Source of the DNA: JAKVBH01 sp049800955
Lineage (GTDB): Bacteria > Pseudomonadota > Alphaproteobacteria > Rhodobacterales > Rhodobacteraceae
DNA: 64,000 nt
Direction of reading: 5' to 3'
NCBI RefSeq assembly: GCF_049800955.1
Contig: NZ_JBNAGA010000003.1
Span: forward strand, 1 to 64,000
Within the stretch, counting starts at the first letter, position 1; each line of letters starts with the position of its first letter. Under the pieces are notes generated by a model. The model was not told where the DNA came from. It ran no database searches and saw nothing but the letters and a program-made list of their open reading frames with translations. This document shows positions 16,283-25,020 of the stretch, one piece after another. A program made the position numbers and the translations under genes.

Positions 16283-17683
16283 ATGACGGAGGGAATCTTG
16301 GAAGAACAACTTGCCGAACTCGCGGCCCAAGTGGCAGCGATGGAAGCCAAGAGCAATCTGACTAATACAATGTTTGCCGAGGCCTATTATTATTTGACGA
16401 TCCCGCTGATGATTATCATCCATGCGGGGTTTCTAGCTTATGAAATGGGCGCATCCCGCGCCAAGAATGCGCTCTCGTCTGGTGTCAAAAACATCCTCGC
16501 CTTCGCCTTCGTGATTCCCGCTTTCTACTTCTTCGGTTGGTGGGTGTATTGGGCATTCCCCACAGGTTTATCGTTTGCGGAAGGTCCCAACGGGATTTCC
16601 GGCACCGCCTATGCGAACTCCATTGCCCTGGCTTGGGGCGAAAGCGCCGCCTACATGGGGCCGAACACGGAAGACCAGATCGATGGCGTGTTCTGGGGTG
16701 CCTTCACATTATTCGCTGCAACAACAGCGTCCATCATGTCCGGTGCCGTGATCGAGCGTATCCAGACTGTGGGATTCGTCATTCTGGCGGTGATCCTTGG
16801 CGGGTTTAGCTGGACGCTGGCCGCGGCCTGGGGCTGGCATGCTGATGGCTGGCTTGTGACGGGATGGGGCGTGCATGACTTCGGTGCCGCTGGTCTCGTG
16901 CATGCTGTTGCCGCGTTCTTCGCGCTTGGCGTTTTGATCAACCTCGGCCCGCGCATCGGCAAGTTTAACCCAGATGGCACGGCCAATGACCTGCCAGGCC
17001 ACAATATGCCGTTCACGGCGACCGGTCTGATGCTCATTATCGTGGGCTTCTGGGGCTTTCTGATGGCCTGTCTGGTTGTCGGTGGTGAGGCTTGGTCCTG
17101 GAGTGCGAACTACACCACGATCTATGGCACACCGACCAACCTTGGCGCATTGGCCTTCAACATCCTGATGTCGGTTGCCGGTGGCATTATCGGAGCATGG
17201 GTTATGACGCGCGATCCCTTCTGGATGATGTCCGGCGCGCTGGCGGGTATTATCTCTTGTGCTTCAGGCCTCGATATCTACTATCCGGCGCTCGCCTTCA
17301 TCATTGCCTTCTCTGCAGGCGTCATCCTCAAGCCCTGTGCCTCGATCCTCGAGAATATGGGAATCGATGACGCGGTCGGCGCGGTCACTGTGCACGGCAC
17401 CATTGGTATCTACGGCATGTTGATGCTTGGTGTGTTTGGCTCCGGCTATCCGGCGGCGCTCGGCGAAGGGGCGGCGACCGTTTCCTTGGTGGGGCAGGCG
17501 GTTGGCGCGGTGGTCTTTATCGCCATCGGTCTGGGCACGGGCTATATCTCGTCGCTGATCCTCAAGATGGTGGGCATGCTGCGTGTGCCGGAAGCAGCGG
17601 AGATCGCAGGTCTCGATACCGTCAAAGTACCCGCGCAAGCCTATCCGGAAGGAATTCCGGCATCGGCTCCCGCTGCTAACTAA
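16283..17683 (+). CDS. amt: Ammonium/methylammonium transporter
   Basis: A 466-residue Amt-family channel with about eleven membrane segments. Family features include the paired-histidine regions (DFGAAGLVHAVAAFFALG and VTVHGTIGIYG) and aromatic gate residues. A 26-residue charged N-terminal extension with coiled-coil character (EEQLAELAAQVAAMEAK) precedes the first membrane segment. It is divergent from mgsA, and its placement within the methylamine island suggests recovery of ammonium or uptake of methylammonium. A tiny membrane protein follows 27 bases later. Confidence 0.93.
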   Translation: MTEGILEEQLAELAAQVAAMEAKSNLTNTMFAEAYYYLTIPLMIIIHAGFLAYEMGASRAKNALSSGVKNILAFAFVIPAFYFFGWWVYWAFPTGLSFAEGPNGISGTAYANSIALAWGESAAYMGPNTEDQIDGVFWGAFTLFAATTASIMSGAVIERIQTVGFVILAVILGGFSWTLAAAWGWHADGWLVTGWGVHDFGAAGLVHAVAAFFALGVLINLGPRIGKFNPDGTANDLPGHNMPFTATGLMLIIVGFWGFLMACLVVGGEAWSWSANYTTIYGTPTNLGALAFNILMSVAGGIIGAWVMTRDPFWMMSGALAGIISCASGLDIYYPALAFIIAFSAGVILKPCASILENMGIDDAVGAVTVHGTIGIYGMLMLGVFGSGYPAALGEGAATVSLVGQAVGAVVFIAIGLGTGYISSLILKMVGMLRVPEAAEIAGLDTVKVPAQAYPEGIPASAPAAN

Positions 17684-17710
17684 CTAGCCTGAGAAAGAGG
17701 AGAGAAACCA

Positions 17711-17884
17711 ATGGGATTTCCCTATGACAATGGCGGGACTTGGACGGATGTTTCCGGTCCTATCTTCATGGGCGCTGGTGGCGCCGCACCGGGCTTGTTT
17801 GCGCTGATTGGGATCGTGATTTGCGTGGTCGCTTTGGCCATCGGCCAAAAAGCAGAGGCCGGCAAATACAAAAAGCACAAGTAA
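17711..17884 (+). CDS. Small single-span membrane protein
   Basis: A 57-residue protein, too short for many gene callers. It starts MGFPYDNGGTWTDV and has one hydrophobic segment (GLFALIGIVICVVALAIG) and a lysine-rich tail (GKYKKHK). A GAGAAA/GAGGAGAG purine-rich tract precedes the ATG. It lies 27 bases after amt and before a strong hairpin, so it belongs to the amt transcript. I do not know the family; it may be an accessory or modulatory subunit of the transporter or of the downstream Dmm system. Confidence 0.7.
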   Translation: MGFPYDNGGTWTDVSGPIFMGAGGAAPGLFALIGIVICVVALAIGQKAEAGKYKKHK

Positions 17885-17896
17885 GGCTTTGGCTTT

Positions 17897-17926
17897 GCAA
17901 GGGGCCGCGGAGACGTGGCCCCTTGC
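17897..17926 (+). terminator. Strong hairpin after the small membrane protein
   Basis: Perfect ten-base arms GCAAGGGGCC and GGCCCCTTGC enclose a ten-base loop, 12 bases after the stop. No T-run follows, so it may end or protect the amt transcript and isolate dmmD. Confidence 0.6.
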
Positions 17927-17960
17927 GCGAACTCTGGGGACGGTTTCGACAAGTTCGAAC

Positions 17961-17982
17961 ATTTGCCTAAGAGGAAAAAAAT
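17961..17982 (+). promoter_or_regulatory. 22-bp motif upstream of dmmD, shared with mgsA
   Basis: ATTTGCCTAAG-AG-GAAAAAAAT, ending 76 bases before the dmmD ATG. The mgsA copy has the same orientation and almost the same distance relative to its gene. An eight-base palindrome GTTCGAAC (17953-17960) directly abuts it. Confidence 0.65.
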
Positions 17983-18058
17983 CTGCATAGCAGTATTGAT
18001 TTTCATACATGCATGCGTCTGAATACCGAGAAGCAAAAACACAAGAACAGGGGGCCCC

Positions 18059-19210
18059 ATGGCTATTCTTTGGAGAACATCCGCACTGGCACAGCGCCAT
18101 GCCGAGATCGGTGGCGAGTTGGAAGACTGGAATGGAATGGGCACAGCCTGGTTCTATGACGACACACCAGAACGCGCCAAGGCCGACTACGAGGCGATCC
18201 GGACCAAATCAGGTTTGATGGATGTCTCGGGTTTGAAGAAAGTGCATGTGTCCGGCCCGGATGCGGCATATGTGATCGACCGGGTGACGACACGCAATGT
18301 CGAGAAAATCGCGCCGGGCCGTTCGACCTATGCCTGTTTCCTCGATACGCGCGGCATGTTTGTTGATGATTGCATCATCTACCATATTGCCGTGAACTCC
18401 TGGCTGGTCGTGCACGGCACCGGGACTGGCATGGAGCAGCTCACAGCAGCGGCGGCGGGCAAGAATTGCTCGGTTCTGTTTGATGACGACCTGCACGATA
18501 TGTCCCTGCAAGGGCCCAAATCCGTAGACATTCTGGCAACGCAGATCCCCGCAATTCGCGATCTTGCGTATTTTGGGATCATGCAGACGCGCTTGTTTGG
18601 TCGGGATGTCATGATCTCGCGCACCGGCTATACCGGCGAGCGCGGCTACGAGATCTTCTGCCGGGCCAAGGATGCGGTCCATATCTGGGACAACATCCTT
18701 GAGACAGGCGGCGATGATGTGCGGCCCACGCAGTTCAGCACGCTCGATATGCTGCGCATCGAGAGCTACCTGCTGTTCTATCCGGGCGACAATTCCGAGA
18801 CCTTCCCGTTTGAGGATGGCACGCCAGCAGGCGATAGCCTGTGGGAGCTGGGCCTCGACTTCACGGTCTCGCCCGACAAGGTAGGCTTTGTGGGCGCCGA
18901 GAACCACTACGCCATGAAGGGTAAGGAGCGTTTCAAGATCTACGGCGTGAAGCTCTCGGGCGATGCGATGGATCAGATGGAAATGTTCGCCCGTGTGCAT
19001 CACGATGGCAAAGATGTCGGCGTGATCACCTATGGCCTGTCCTCCGAGCTCAATGGCTATTCAGTCGCCATCGCGCGGCTCGATCCGTCTGTTGCCAAGC
19101 CCGGCACGGCGCTCACCGTCGTGCAGCCCGATGGCACGGAGCTTGCGGCGACCGCGGAAGAGATGCCATTCTACGATCAGGACAAGTCGATCCGTACGGC
19201 CAAAGGCTAA
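18059..19210 (+). CDS. dmmD: GcvT-like THF-dependent protein of dimethylamine catabolism
   Basis: A 383-residue aminomethyltransferase-fold protein (folate-binding YgfZ/GcvT family) with MDVSGLKKVHVSGPDA, SRTGYTGERGYEIF and a C-terminal OB-like domain. In roseobacters the dmmDABC order is known, and the GcvT-like DmmD is thought to condense formaldehyde released by dimethylamine oxidation with THF. The ATG is preceded by GGGGG. It is separated from dmmA by a terminator hairpin, suggesting differential expression within the unit. Confidence 0.88.
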   Translation: MAILWRTSALAQRHAEIGGELEDWNGMGTAWFYDDTPERAKADYEAIRTKSGLMDVSGLKKVHVSGPDAAYVIDRVTTRNVEKIAPGRSTYACFLDTRGMFVDDCIIYHIAVNSWLVVHGTGTGMEQLTAAAAGKNCSVLFDDDLHDMSLQGPKSVDILATQIPAIRDLAYFGIMQTRLFGRDVMISRTGYTGERGYEIFCRAKDAVHIWDNILETGGDDVRPTQFSTLDMLRIESYLLFYPGDNSETFPFEDGTPAGDSLWELGLDFTVSPDKVGFVGAENHYAMKGKERFKIYGVKLSGDAMDQMEMFARVHHDGKDVGVITYGLSSELNGYSVAIARLDPSVAKPGTALTVVQPDGTELAATAEEMPFYDQDKSIRTAKG

Positions 19211-19218
19211 TATGATCT

Positions 19219-19244
19219 GGGCGCGCCGCATGGTGCGCCCTTTT
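19219..19244 (+). terminator. Intrinsic terminator between dmmD and dmmA
   Basis: GGGCGCGCC (19219-19227) pairs with GGTGCGCCC (19232-19240) over a GCAT loop, with one G-T pair, and is followed by TTTTCCTTTC. It sits eight bases after the dmmD stop and 30 bases before dmmA. Confidence 0.78.
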
Positions 19245-19273
19245 CCTTTCAGAGCAAGGCAAGAGACCAAGTC

Positions 19274-19876
19274 ATGTCAAAGTTTCAGTTCCCGGAGAGC
19301 ATCAAGAGCCGCCCCGTCTACGGCACGCTCGCACCCCGCCCCGGTAAAGCGCATCTCATGATTGCGGATGCCGAGGGCGCAGAGGCGCTCCTTGATCTCG
19401 CCGCACAGGATGCGGGTTTGTTGGCCAAAGCGCATATCATCTTCATTCCCAAAGGCACCGATTTTTCCGACAAACTGAAAGCGCTCAAGCCCGCGCAATA
19501 CTACGAAGGCCCCACCTTTGAGGCGTCGTTGCAGCGGTTGCGTCATGTTCTGGCCAATGCCCATCAAGGTTTGCAGGTCTATCTGACAGGGACCGAAGGC
19601 TTGATGGGGCAGGCGCAAAATGAAGCCATGCAGGCGGGCATCCCCCATGAAGCAATCCAGACAGAGCATCGCGGCTCTGTCGCGCGGCGGATGCAATGCG
19701 TGCATTGTAAAGGCATCACCGAGGACGTGATGACCGATCCGTTTGTCTGCTCCCATTGCGGGTTGAACCTCTTTGTGCGCGATCACTATTCGCGCCGACT
19801 TGCGGCCTATCAGGGGGTCTGCATCGATGCCGAAGATCCCGGCAATGTGCCCGAACCCAAGGAGCTGTACACATGA
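19274..19876 (+). CDS. dmmA: Dimethylamine monooxygenase subunit, DmmA-like
   Basis: A 200-residue protein with a C-terminal zinc-ribbon-like pattern (MQCVHCKG ... FVCSHCGLNLFVRDHYSRR, two CxxC pairs) that marks the DmmA family. It is a component of the haem/flavin/FeS dimethylamine monooxygenase and probably helps electron transfer or assembly; its exact role is not settled. ATG with AAGAGA-type purine tract upstream. The stop overlaps the dmmB start by four bases. Confidence 0.87.
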   Translation: MSKFQFPESIKSRPVYGTLAPRPGKAHLMIADAEGAEALLDLAAQDAGLLAKAHIIFIPKGTDFSDKLKALKPAQYYEGPTFEASLQRLRHVLANAHQGLQVYLTGTEGLMGQAQNEAMQAGIPHEAIQTEHRGSVARRMQCVHCKGITEDVMTDPFVCSHCGLNLFVRDHYSRRLAAYQGVCIDAEDPGNVPEPKELYT

Positions 19877-20859
19877 GCGCCGCCCCTCAGAAAGCCAAGC
19901 CCGGCGCAGAGCAGATCGACGTCACAGTGAGTGCGGTTGTGCCGCTCAACGATCTTGTGACCCGCTTCGAATTCAAACGCACCGATGGTGGTGCCTTCCC
20001 GACCTTCTCGGGCGGCGCGCATACGGTTGTGACGATGCAGGATGACGGTCGCACGCGGCTCAATCCCTATTCGCTGATGTCTGATCCGGCGGATACCTCG
20101 ACCTATGCCATCTCGGTGCGCCGCGACGATCAGGGTCGGGGTGGTTCTCTCTTCATGCATACGCGCGTGAAGGTGGGCGATCAGATGTCGATCACCTATC
20201 CGGTGAATCTCTTCTCGCTTGATCTGCGCGCGCGCAAGCATCTCTTCTTCGCAGGCGGCATCGGCATCACGCCGTTCATGTCGATGATCGCACAGCTTGA
20301 GCGGATGAATGGCAATTGGGAGCTGCACTATTCGGTGCGCACGGAAGCGCTGGGCACCTATGTGCAGGAGCTGCAATACAAGTTCCCCAACAAAGTGCAT
20401 GTCTATTATGATGATCAGTCCCAGAGCATTCCGCTTGAGGATTTGCTCGATGGTCAGCCGCTGGGGACGAATGCCTATGTCTGCGGGCCCAAGGGTATGA
20501 TCGATTGGGTGCACGCCACGGCCACCGCGTCGGGCTGGCCCGACGCCCAGGTGCACTCGGAGGAATTCACTGCGCCGCAGCCCGGCAAACCTTTTGAGGT
20601 GCGCCTGTGCAAATCGGACATGACCATTCAGGTCGGTGAGAATGAAAGCCTGCTGGAAGCCATTGAACGCGTGGGCGTTGAGGCGCCGTTCCTGTGCCGC
20701 GGCGGGGCTTGCGGCCAATGTGAGACCGATGTTGTCGCATCCGATGGTGAGTTCATTCACCGCGATCATTGGCTGGACGATGACGAACACGCCTCTGGCA
20801 AGAAAATCATGCCCTGCGTCAGCCGCTTTGTCGGTAAATCTTTGGAGCTCGACAGATGA
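19873..20859 (+). CDS. dmmB: Dimethylamine monooxygenase reductase subunit
   Basis: A 328-residue PDR/VanB-like reductase: flavin-binding NPYSLMSDP, NAD-binding FFAGGIGITPFMSMI, and a C-terminal plant-type [2Fe-2S] domain CRGGACGQC with a final Cys in MPCVSR. It moves electrons from NAD(P)H to the haem subunit. ATG 19873 overlaps the dmmA stop (ATGA); the longer frame upstream lies inside dmmA and is rejected. The gene also overlaps dmmC by four bases, indicating stoichiometric translation. Confidence 0.9.
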   Translation: MSAAPQKAKPGAEQIDVTVSAVVPLNDLVTRFEFKRTDGGAFPTFSGGAHTVVTMQDDGRTRLNPYSLMSDPADTSTYAISVRRDDQGRGGSLFMHTRVKVGDQMSITYPVNLFSLDLRARKHLFFAGGIGITPFMSMIAQLERMNGNWELHYSVRTEALGTYVQELQYKFPNKVHVYYDDQSQSIPLEDLLDGQPLGTNAYVCGPKGMIDWVHATATASGWPDAQVHSEEFTAPQPGKPFEVRLCKSDMTIQVGENESLLEAIERVGVEAPFLCRGGACGQCETDVVASDGEFIHRDHWLDDDEHASGKKIMPCVSRFVGKSLELDR

Positions 20860-21929
20860 CAATCCAATTCAACGACGAGACGTTCCGCGACGATTATTCG
20901 TTCTACAATTCCGATTGGGCGATCAAGCGGTTTCCGTTCCCGTTCCACGAAGACAGCTACATGTATTCCGTGAACATGGAGCAGCACCGTGGCGGGCCCG
21001 AGGGCTCTGTCTACGAGAAGCGCTTTGATGTTGACGAGCACTATGTCTCGGAGATGCGCGACCGGGCGATGGTGCTGGCCGATGATCCGCTGCGCTGCCA
21101 GTCGCTGCCGCATATGACGCTGGCGGGGTGGGATCTGCTCGAGCTTATCATGGTCTCCAAATCCGAAGATTACCCGGACCTGTTTGAGCTGCACCGCGAC
21201 GGCAACCAATGGCGCTGGATCAACAAGCCGCTGGGCATCGATGACAGCTTCACCTTCCTTGATGAGACCACGCTGCCCTACGGCCCGATGGAATACATCA
21301 CCCGGCAGGCGCAAGGCGATTTCTGTGTGCTGGATCAGCGCGACGAGATGCTCTGGATGGATGCGGGCATGGTCACGACACAGGCTGACTGGTCGCTCGA
21401 TTTCGATATCGGCATGAATTTCTTCGAATGGCACGCGCCTGTGCCGCTCGCCCATGAGATGGGGATCTTCAAACGCGCGTTGAAGTTCCTCCTCAACATC
21501 CAGCAAGGCGCCCCCGCGCGGCGCTTGAACTGGACGATGACGGTGAACCCGCTCCTTGATACCAGCCCCGAGAACTACCACAAATGGGGCATCCAGAAGA
21601 CGACGCTCACGCCCGAGAATATCGGCGCGAAACAGCATCTGCGCGTCGAGTTGCAAACCTTCTTCCGCCTGCCGCGCTCCAATGCGCTGGTCTTCCCGAT
21701 CCGCTGCTATCTGTGCAGCTTCCAGGACTTGATGACCATGCCCAAGTGGGGACGGCGGTTGCACCGCGTGATCCGGGATCTGCCGGAGGAGTTGGCAACG
21801 TATAAGGGCTTCATCGACAACCGTCCGATGATGCTCGATTACTTGAGCCAGTTTGATGACGGTCTGCCCACAAGCCCCGGCGTTTTTCCTGATCTTGAGA
21901 CGGAACCGCCGCTCAAAAAATCCACCTGA
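20856..21929 (+). CDS. dmmC: Dimethylamine monooxygenase haem subunit (DUF3445)
   Basis: A 357-residue DUF3445 (haem-dependent oxidative N-demethylase) protein, the likely catalytic component oxidising dimethylamine to methylamine and formaldehyde. Family segments include FDVDEHYVSEMRDRAM near the N-terminus, NLRVELQTFFRLP-like HLRVELQTFFRLPRSNALVFPIR and the C-terminal LPEELATYKGF. It ends the dmmABC set; a DUF1194 gene follows after 18 bases. Subunit letters follow the conserved dmmDABC order. Confidence 0.88.
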   Translation: MTIQFNDETFRDDYSFYNSDWAIKRFPFPFHEDSYMYSVNMEQHRGGPEGSVYEKRFDVDEHYVSEMRDRAMVLADDPLRCQSLPHMTLAGWDLLELIMVSKSEDYPDLFELHRDGNQWRWINKPLGIDDSFTFLDETTLPYGPMEYITRQAQGDFCVLDQRDEMLWMDAGMVTTQADWSLDFDIGMNFFEWHAPVPLAHEMGIFKRALKFLLNIQQGAPARRLNWTMTVNPLLDTSPENYHKWGIQKTTLTPENIGAKQHLRVELQTFFRLPRSNALVFPIRCYLCSFQDLMTMPKWGRRLHRVIRDLPEELATYKGFIDNRPMMLDYLSQFDDGLPTSPGVFPDLETEPPLKKST

Positions 21930-21947
21930 ACGCTGAGAGGGCCGGCC

Positions 21948-22661
21948 ATGCGATTGACCTGGCTGGCCCTTCTTTTCGTGATCTGGGCGGGGGCCACATC
22001 CGCCTGCAGGCAGGCCTTGGTCCTGGCGCTCGATGTATCGGGATCCGTAGATGGGCTGGAGTATCAGCAGCAAGTCAGCGGATTGGCCTTTGCCCTGGGG
22101 CATCCTGATATCCGCGCCATCCTGCTGGCCGATACGGACAACCCGGTCACTCTTGCGGTGTTTGAGTGGTCGTCACGCAACCATCAGTTTCTGATCCTTC
22201 CCTGGACCGACATCGACAGTGCCGCCGCGTTGGAAGGCGTGATTGCGCGTATCGAAAGCCATCGCAAGGTGCGCGCGGGTTTGAAAACCGCGCTGGGTAC
22301 GGCCCTGTCGTTCGGGCGCGGTTTGCTTGCGCAACGACCAGCATGCTGGAAACACACCATCGACGTGTCAGGCGATGGGCGCAATAACGTGGGCCCACTG
22401 CCGCGGCAGGTCTACGGTGCTGGGTTCGACCGCATTACGGTCAACGCGCTTGTCATAGGCAATCCGCGCGTGGCAAGTGGGGAGGGGCCGGGGATCGAAC
22501 CCAATGATCTACGCACCTATTTCGAGGCCGAAGTCATCCATGGGCCCGGTGCTTTTGCACTCGTGGCCAATGGCTATGCTGATTATGCGCGGGCCATGAA
22601 ACGCAAGCTCGAACGAGAGCTGGAACTGCCTTTTTTCAGCCGTGTGAACCCAGACAGGTAA
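21948..22661 (+). CDS. DUF1194 / VWA-domain exported protein
   Basis: A 237-residue protein with a signal peptide (MRLTWLALLFVIWAGATSA) followed by a von Willebrand A-type fold: LVLALDVSGSVDGLEY is a MIDAS-like DxSxS motif, and DVSGDGRNN forms a second acidic loop. DUF1194 proteins are common in Rhodobacterales and of unknown function. It may be the last gene of the dmm operon (18-base gap), though no mechanistic link is evident. Its end is nine bases from the convergent XRE gene. Confidence 0.85.
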   Translation: MRLTWLALLFVIWAGATSACRQALVLALDVSGSVDGLEYQQQVSGLAFALGHPDIRAILLADTDNPVTLAVFEWSSRNHQFLILPWTDIDSAAALEGVIARIESHRKVRAGLKTALGTALSFGRGLLAQRPACWKHTIDVSGDGRNNVGPLPRQVYGAGFDRITVNALVIGNPRVASGEGPGIEPNDLRTYFEAEVIHGPGAFALVANGYADYARAMKRKLERELELPFFSRVNPDR

Positions 22662-22670
22662 AAGCCCCGT

Positions 22671-23324
22671 CTAGCTTTGTTGCGGATAGCTGATGATGGA
22701 GAGATAGCGCGCGGGCAGGATAGTCAGCTTTTCGGGACCATGCGGCGCATCCGCATCGAAGAAGAGCGTATCACCGGGCTCAAGCGTGAATACATCATTT
22801 CCGTGGCGATAATCGACCTCGCCTTCGAGCATGTAGATCGTTTCGATCCCGCCATGCTGGAAGGTCTCGAATGTGTCGCTCTCGGTTGTCAATTCGATGA
22901 GATATGGCTCGACGATGACGCCGCTGGCATTACTGCCGATATGACCAAGAAGCTTGTATTGGTGCCCCGAGCGCGTGCCTTCGCGCTCTGTGCTGACGCC
23001 TTCCCCGGACTTTGTGTGCACGGCTTCGCGCCGTTCTTCATATTGGCGGAAGAAAGACGTGAGCGGGACGGAGAGGGCATTGGCCAGCGTTTGCAAAGTC
23101 TGCAGGGAAGGCGAGGTATTGCCGTTCTCGATCTTGGAAAGCATCCCGATGGACAGGCCTGTCATCTCGGACAATTCGGCCACGGTGGTCCCTTGAGACT
23201 TGCGAAACCCGCGCACCTCGCGCCCAATCGCAACTTCGAGAACTTTTTCTCGCACCCCGCGCGTTGAGTGAGGATCTTGTGTGAGGCGCACAATCATGTC
23301 GGCCACCGTTTCTGCCACTGCCAT
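22671..23324 (-). CDS. XRE-family regulator with cupin sensor domain
   Basis: A 217-residue regulator. An N-terminal helix-turn-helix spans about residues 38-90 (GREVRGFRKSQGTTVAELSEMTGLSIGMLSKIENG read in two parts), and a C-terminal cupin carries GGIETIYMLEGEVDYRHG and LEPGDTLFFDADAPHGP. Such proteins sense small polyamine- or amino-acid-like ligands. It sits between dmm and mgd and is divergent from a GlxA-type regulator; it is a good candidate for a local controller of methylated-amine genes. Confidence 0.9.
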   Translation of the reverse strand: MAVAETVADMIVRLTQDPHSTRGVREKVLEVAIGREVRGFRKSQGTTVAELSEMTGLSIGMLSKIENGNTSPSLQTLQTLANALSVPLTSFFRQYEERREAVHTKSGEGVSTEREGTRSGHQYKLLGHIGSNASGVIVEPYLIELTTESDTFETFQHGGIETIYMLEGEVDYRHGNDVFTLEPGDTLFFDADAPHGPEKLTILPARYLSIISYPQQS

Positions 23325-23447
23325 TTGGCGACCCTCCTTATGAGCGTAGTGAGCTTAGGTCCATACCCCTAGCCTAGGTATTTTTCTTGTCATTGCCAGA
23401 TTTATTCCTGTCAGTATAATTTTTTTCGAAAAGATGGATTATAACGC

Positions 23448-24443
23448 ATGTCCCGACCCTTTCTGACAGGCTTTTTGATTTTCCCGGGTTTTCCCATGGC
23501 GTGTCTGACGTCGATGATAGAGCCGTTGCGGGCGGCAAATGAGATATCGGGTCAGGAAGCGTTCCTGTGGCGCCTTGTTGCGGTGACACGAGAGAAGGTG
23601 CGCTCCAGCGCGTCCATTGATTTTGAGCCGGATCAAACGATCGCGGAGGCGACCGATCTTGACTTGCTCATGGTCTTGTCCGCCCCCACGGCGCGATTCC
23701 AGACGTCAGCCGATGCGGCCAAGCTGCGCGCCATGCAGCGCCATGGCACTGTGCTCGGCGCCGTAAGCGGCGGTGTGTTTCCGCTCGTGCATGCGGGCAT
23801 TGGAGCGGACAAGCCGCTGGCGGTTCATTGGTGCTATAAAGCGGCGTTTGAAGCAGACTTTCCCGGTCACGTGAGTTCGGATCGGGTGATCGAGCTGTCG
23901 GAGGATATTGTGACCGCTGCGGGCGCGGCGGCGGCGTTTGATCTCTCGCTCCATCTGATCGAGCAGCGGCTGGGGCCGGACATATCAACCGAGGTGGCCT
24001 GCTGGTTCCAGCACCCGGTCATGCGCCGCGAAGGCGTGGGGCAGGCGGTCCCCGCGCTCTCGGGCAACAAGGCGGGCGAACAGTTGGCGCCGCTTGTGGC
24101 CCGAGCGGCCAAGCTCTTTGCGGAGCACATATCAGACCCGATGAGTTTCGCCGATGTTGCGGCGCGTTTGGGCATTACCCCGCGCCATCTCGAGCGCTCG
24201 TTCAAGCAATCCACCGGGCTGAACCCGACGCAATATTATCGCAAGATGCGCATGGATGCCGCGCGGCAGATGATCCTCTACACCAATGACAGGCTGGGCG
24301 ATATCGGCGCGGCCGTGGGCTATTCCAGCGCGCAGACCTTCGCCAAGCACTACCGCGCGGCGTTTGGTGTCACGCCGCGGGAAGATCGAAACCGCATCAA
24401 CCTCTTCCGGGTCAAAGGCAATCTCTCGATCCCTTCGGCGTAA
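23448..24443 (+). CDS. GlxA-family AraC-type transcriptional regulator
   Basis: A 331-residue regulator with an N-terminal DJ-1/PfpI-like domain and a C-terminal AraC double helix-turn-helix (FADVAARLGITPRHLERSFK ... GDIGAAVGYSSAQTFAKHYRAAFG). This architecture is shared with GbdR and CdhR, regulators of glycine betaine and carnitine catabolism. It is divergent from the XRE-cupin gene and converges with mgdD, four bases away. Control of the mgd or dmm genes is likely by context, not shown. Confidence 0.9.
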   Translation: MSRPFLTGFLIFPGFPMACLTSMIEPLRAANEISGQEAFLWRLVAVTREKVRSSASIDFEPDQTIAEATDLDLLMVLSAPTARFQTSADAAKLRAMQRHGTVLGAVSGGVFPLVHAGIGADKPLAVHWCYKAAFEADFPGHVSSDRVIELSEDIVTAAGAAAAFDLSLHLIEQRLGPDISTEVACWFQHPVMRREGVGQAVPALSGNKAGEQLAPLVARAAKLFAEHISDPMSFADVAARLGITPRHLERSFKQSTGLNPTQYYRKMRMDAARQMILYTNDRLGDIGAAVGYSSAQTFAKHYRAAFGVTPREDRNRINLFRVKGNLSIPSA

Positions 24444-24447
24444 GCCA

Positions 24448-25020
24448 TCAATGGGCGGATTTCATGGCTGTCAGCAGCGCGTGGTGGAGCGATCCGGCAG
24501 AAGATCGGGGCCCCAGGATGCGCAAGTGGGTGTCAGCCCGGCACGTGACGAAACATCCCAGATGATCAATTGAGCTGCGCCGCGCAGAGCCTGCGGGAAA
24601 GGCGCGCATATTGATGGGGCAAAGCAGTTCCATCACCGGTGCAACATCACCCTCGAGATCAAAGACGGCCCAGGCATCGTTTTGCTCTGTGATCGAGGCG
24701 GTCTCGCCAAACCGCTGGACCAATTGCGCCGCGAGGTCCTCGTGGCTGTCATGGGGCGCGCCGATCATCCATTGATCCGGGCCGATCCAGAAACCGGCTT
24801 CGGGCTCATGCAGGACCAATTGCTCCACACCCGGCACGGACCCACCCAACAGCGCGATCAGATGCGCCCGGCAGGCGTCTTCCTGTCCAAGCCGCGCAGC
24901 GACAGACGCGAGCGCAAGATGGCTGATTTCTGTCAGGGTGACAGGCCCATGGGTATCGACACGCGGAGTGTCACCGCCAAGCGCCGTCAAGGGCATCATC
25001 TGGGGCAAGTTTTCAGACAC
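24448..25020 (-). CDS. mgdD: N-methylglutamate dehydrogenase gamma subunit (SoxG-like)
   Basis: A 190-residue sarcosine-oxidase gamma-like subunit. GTG 25020 is chosen: AAGGAG lies nine bases upstream, and the start overlaps the mgdC end by eight bases (GTGTCTGA); the longer frame lies within mgdC. Weak similarity to GcvT folds is normal for this subunit (FWIGPDQWMIGAP). Last gene of mgdABCD, giving the conserved order of the complex that oxidises N-methylglutamate. Confidence 0.88.
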   Translation of the reverse strand: MSENLPQMMPLTALGGDTPRVDTHGPVTLTEISHLALASVAARLGQEDACRAHLIALLGGSVPGVEQLVLHEPEAGFWIGPDQWMIGAPHDSHEDLAAQLVQRFGETASITEQNDAWAVFDLEGDVAPVMELLCPINMRAFPAGSARRSSIDHLGCFVTCRADTHLRILGPRSSAGSLHHALLTAMKSAH

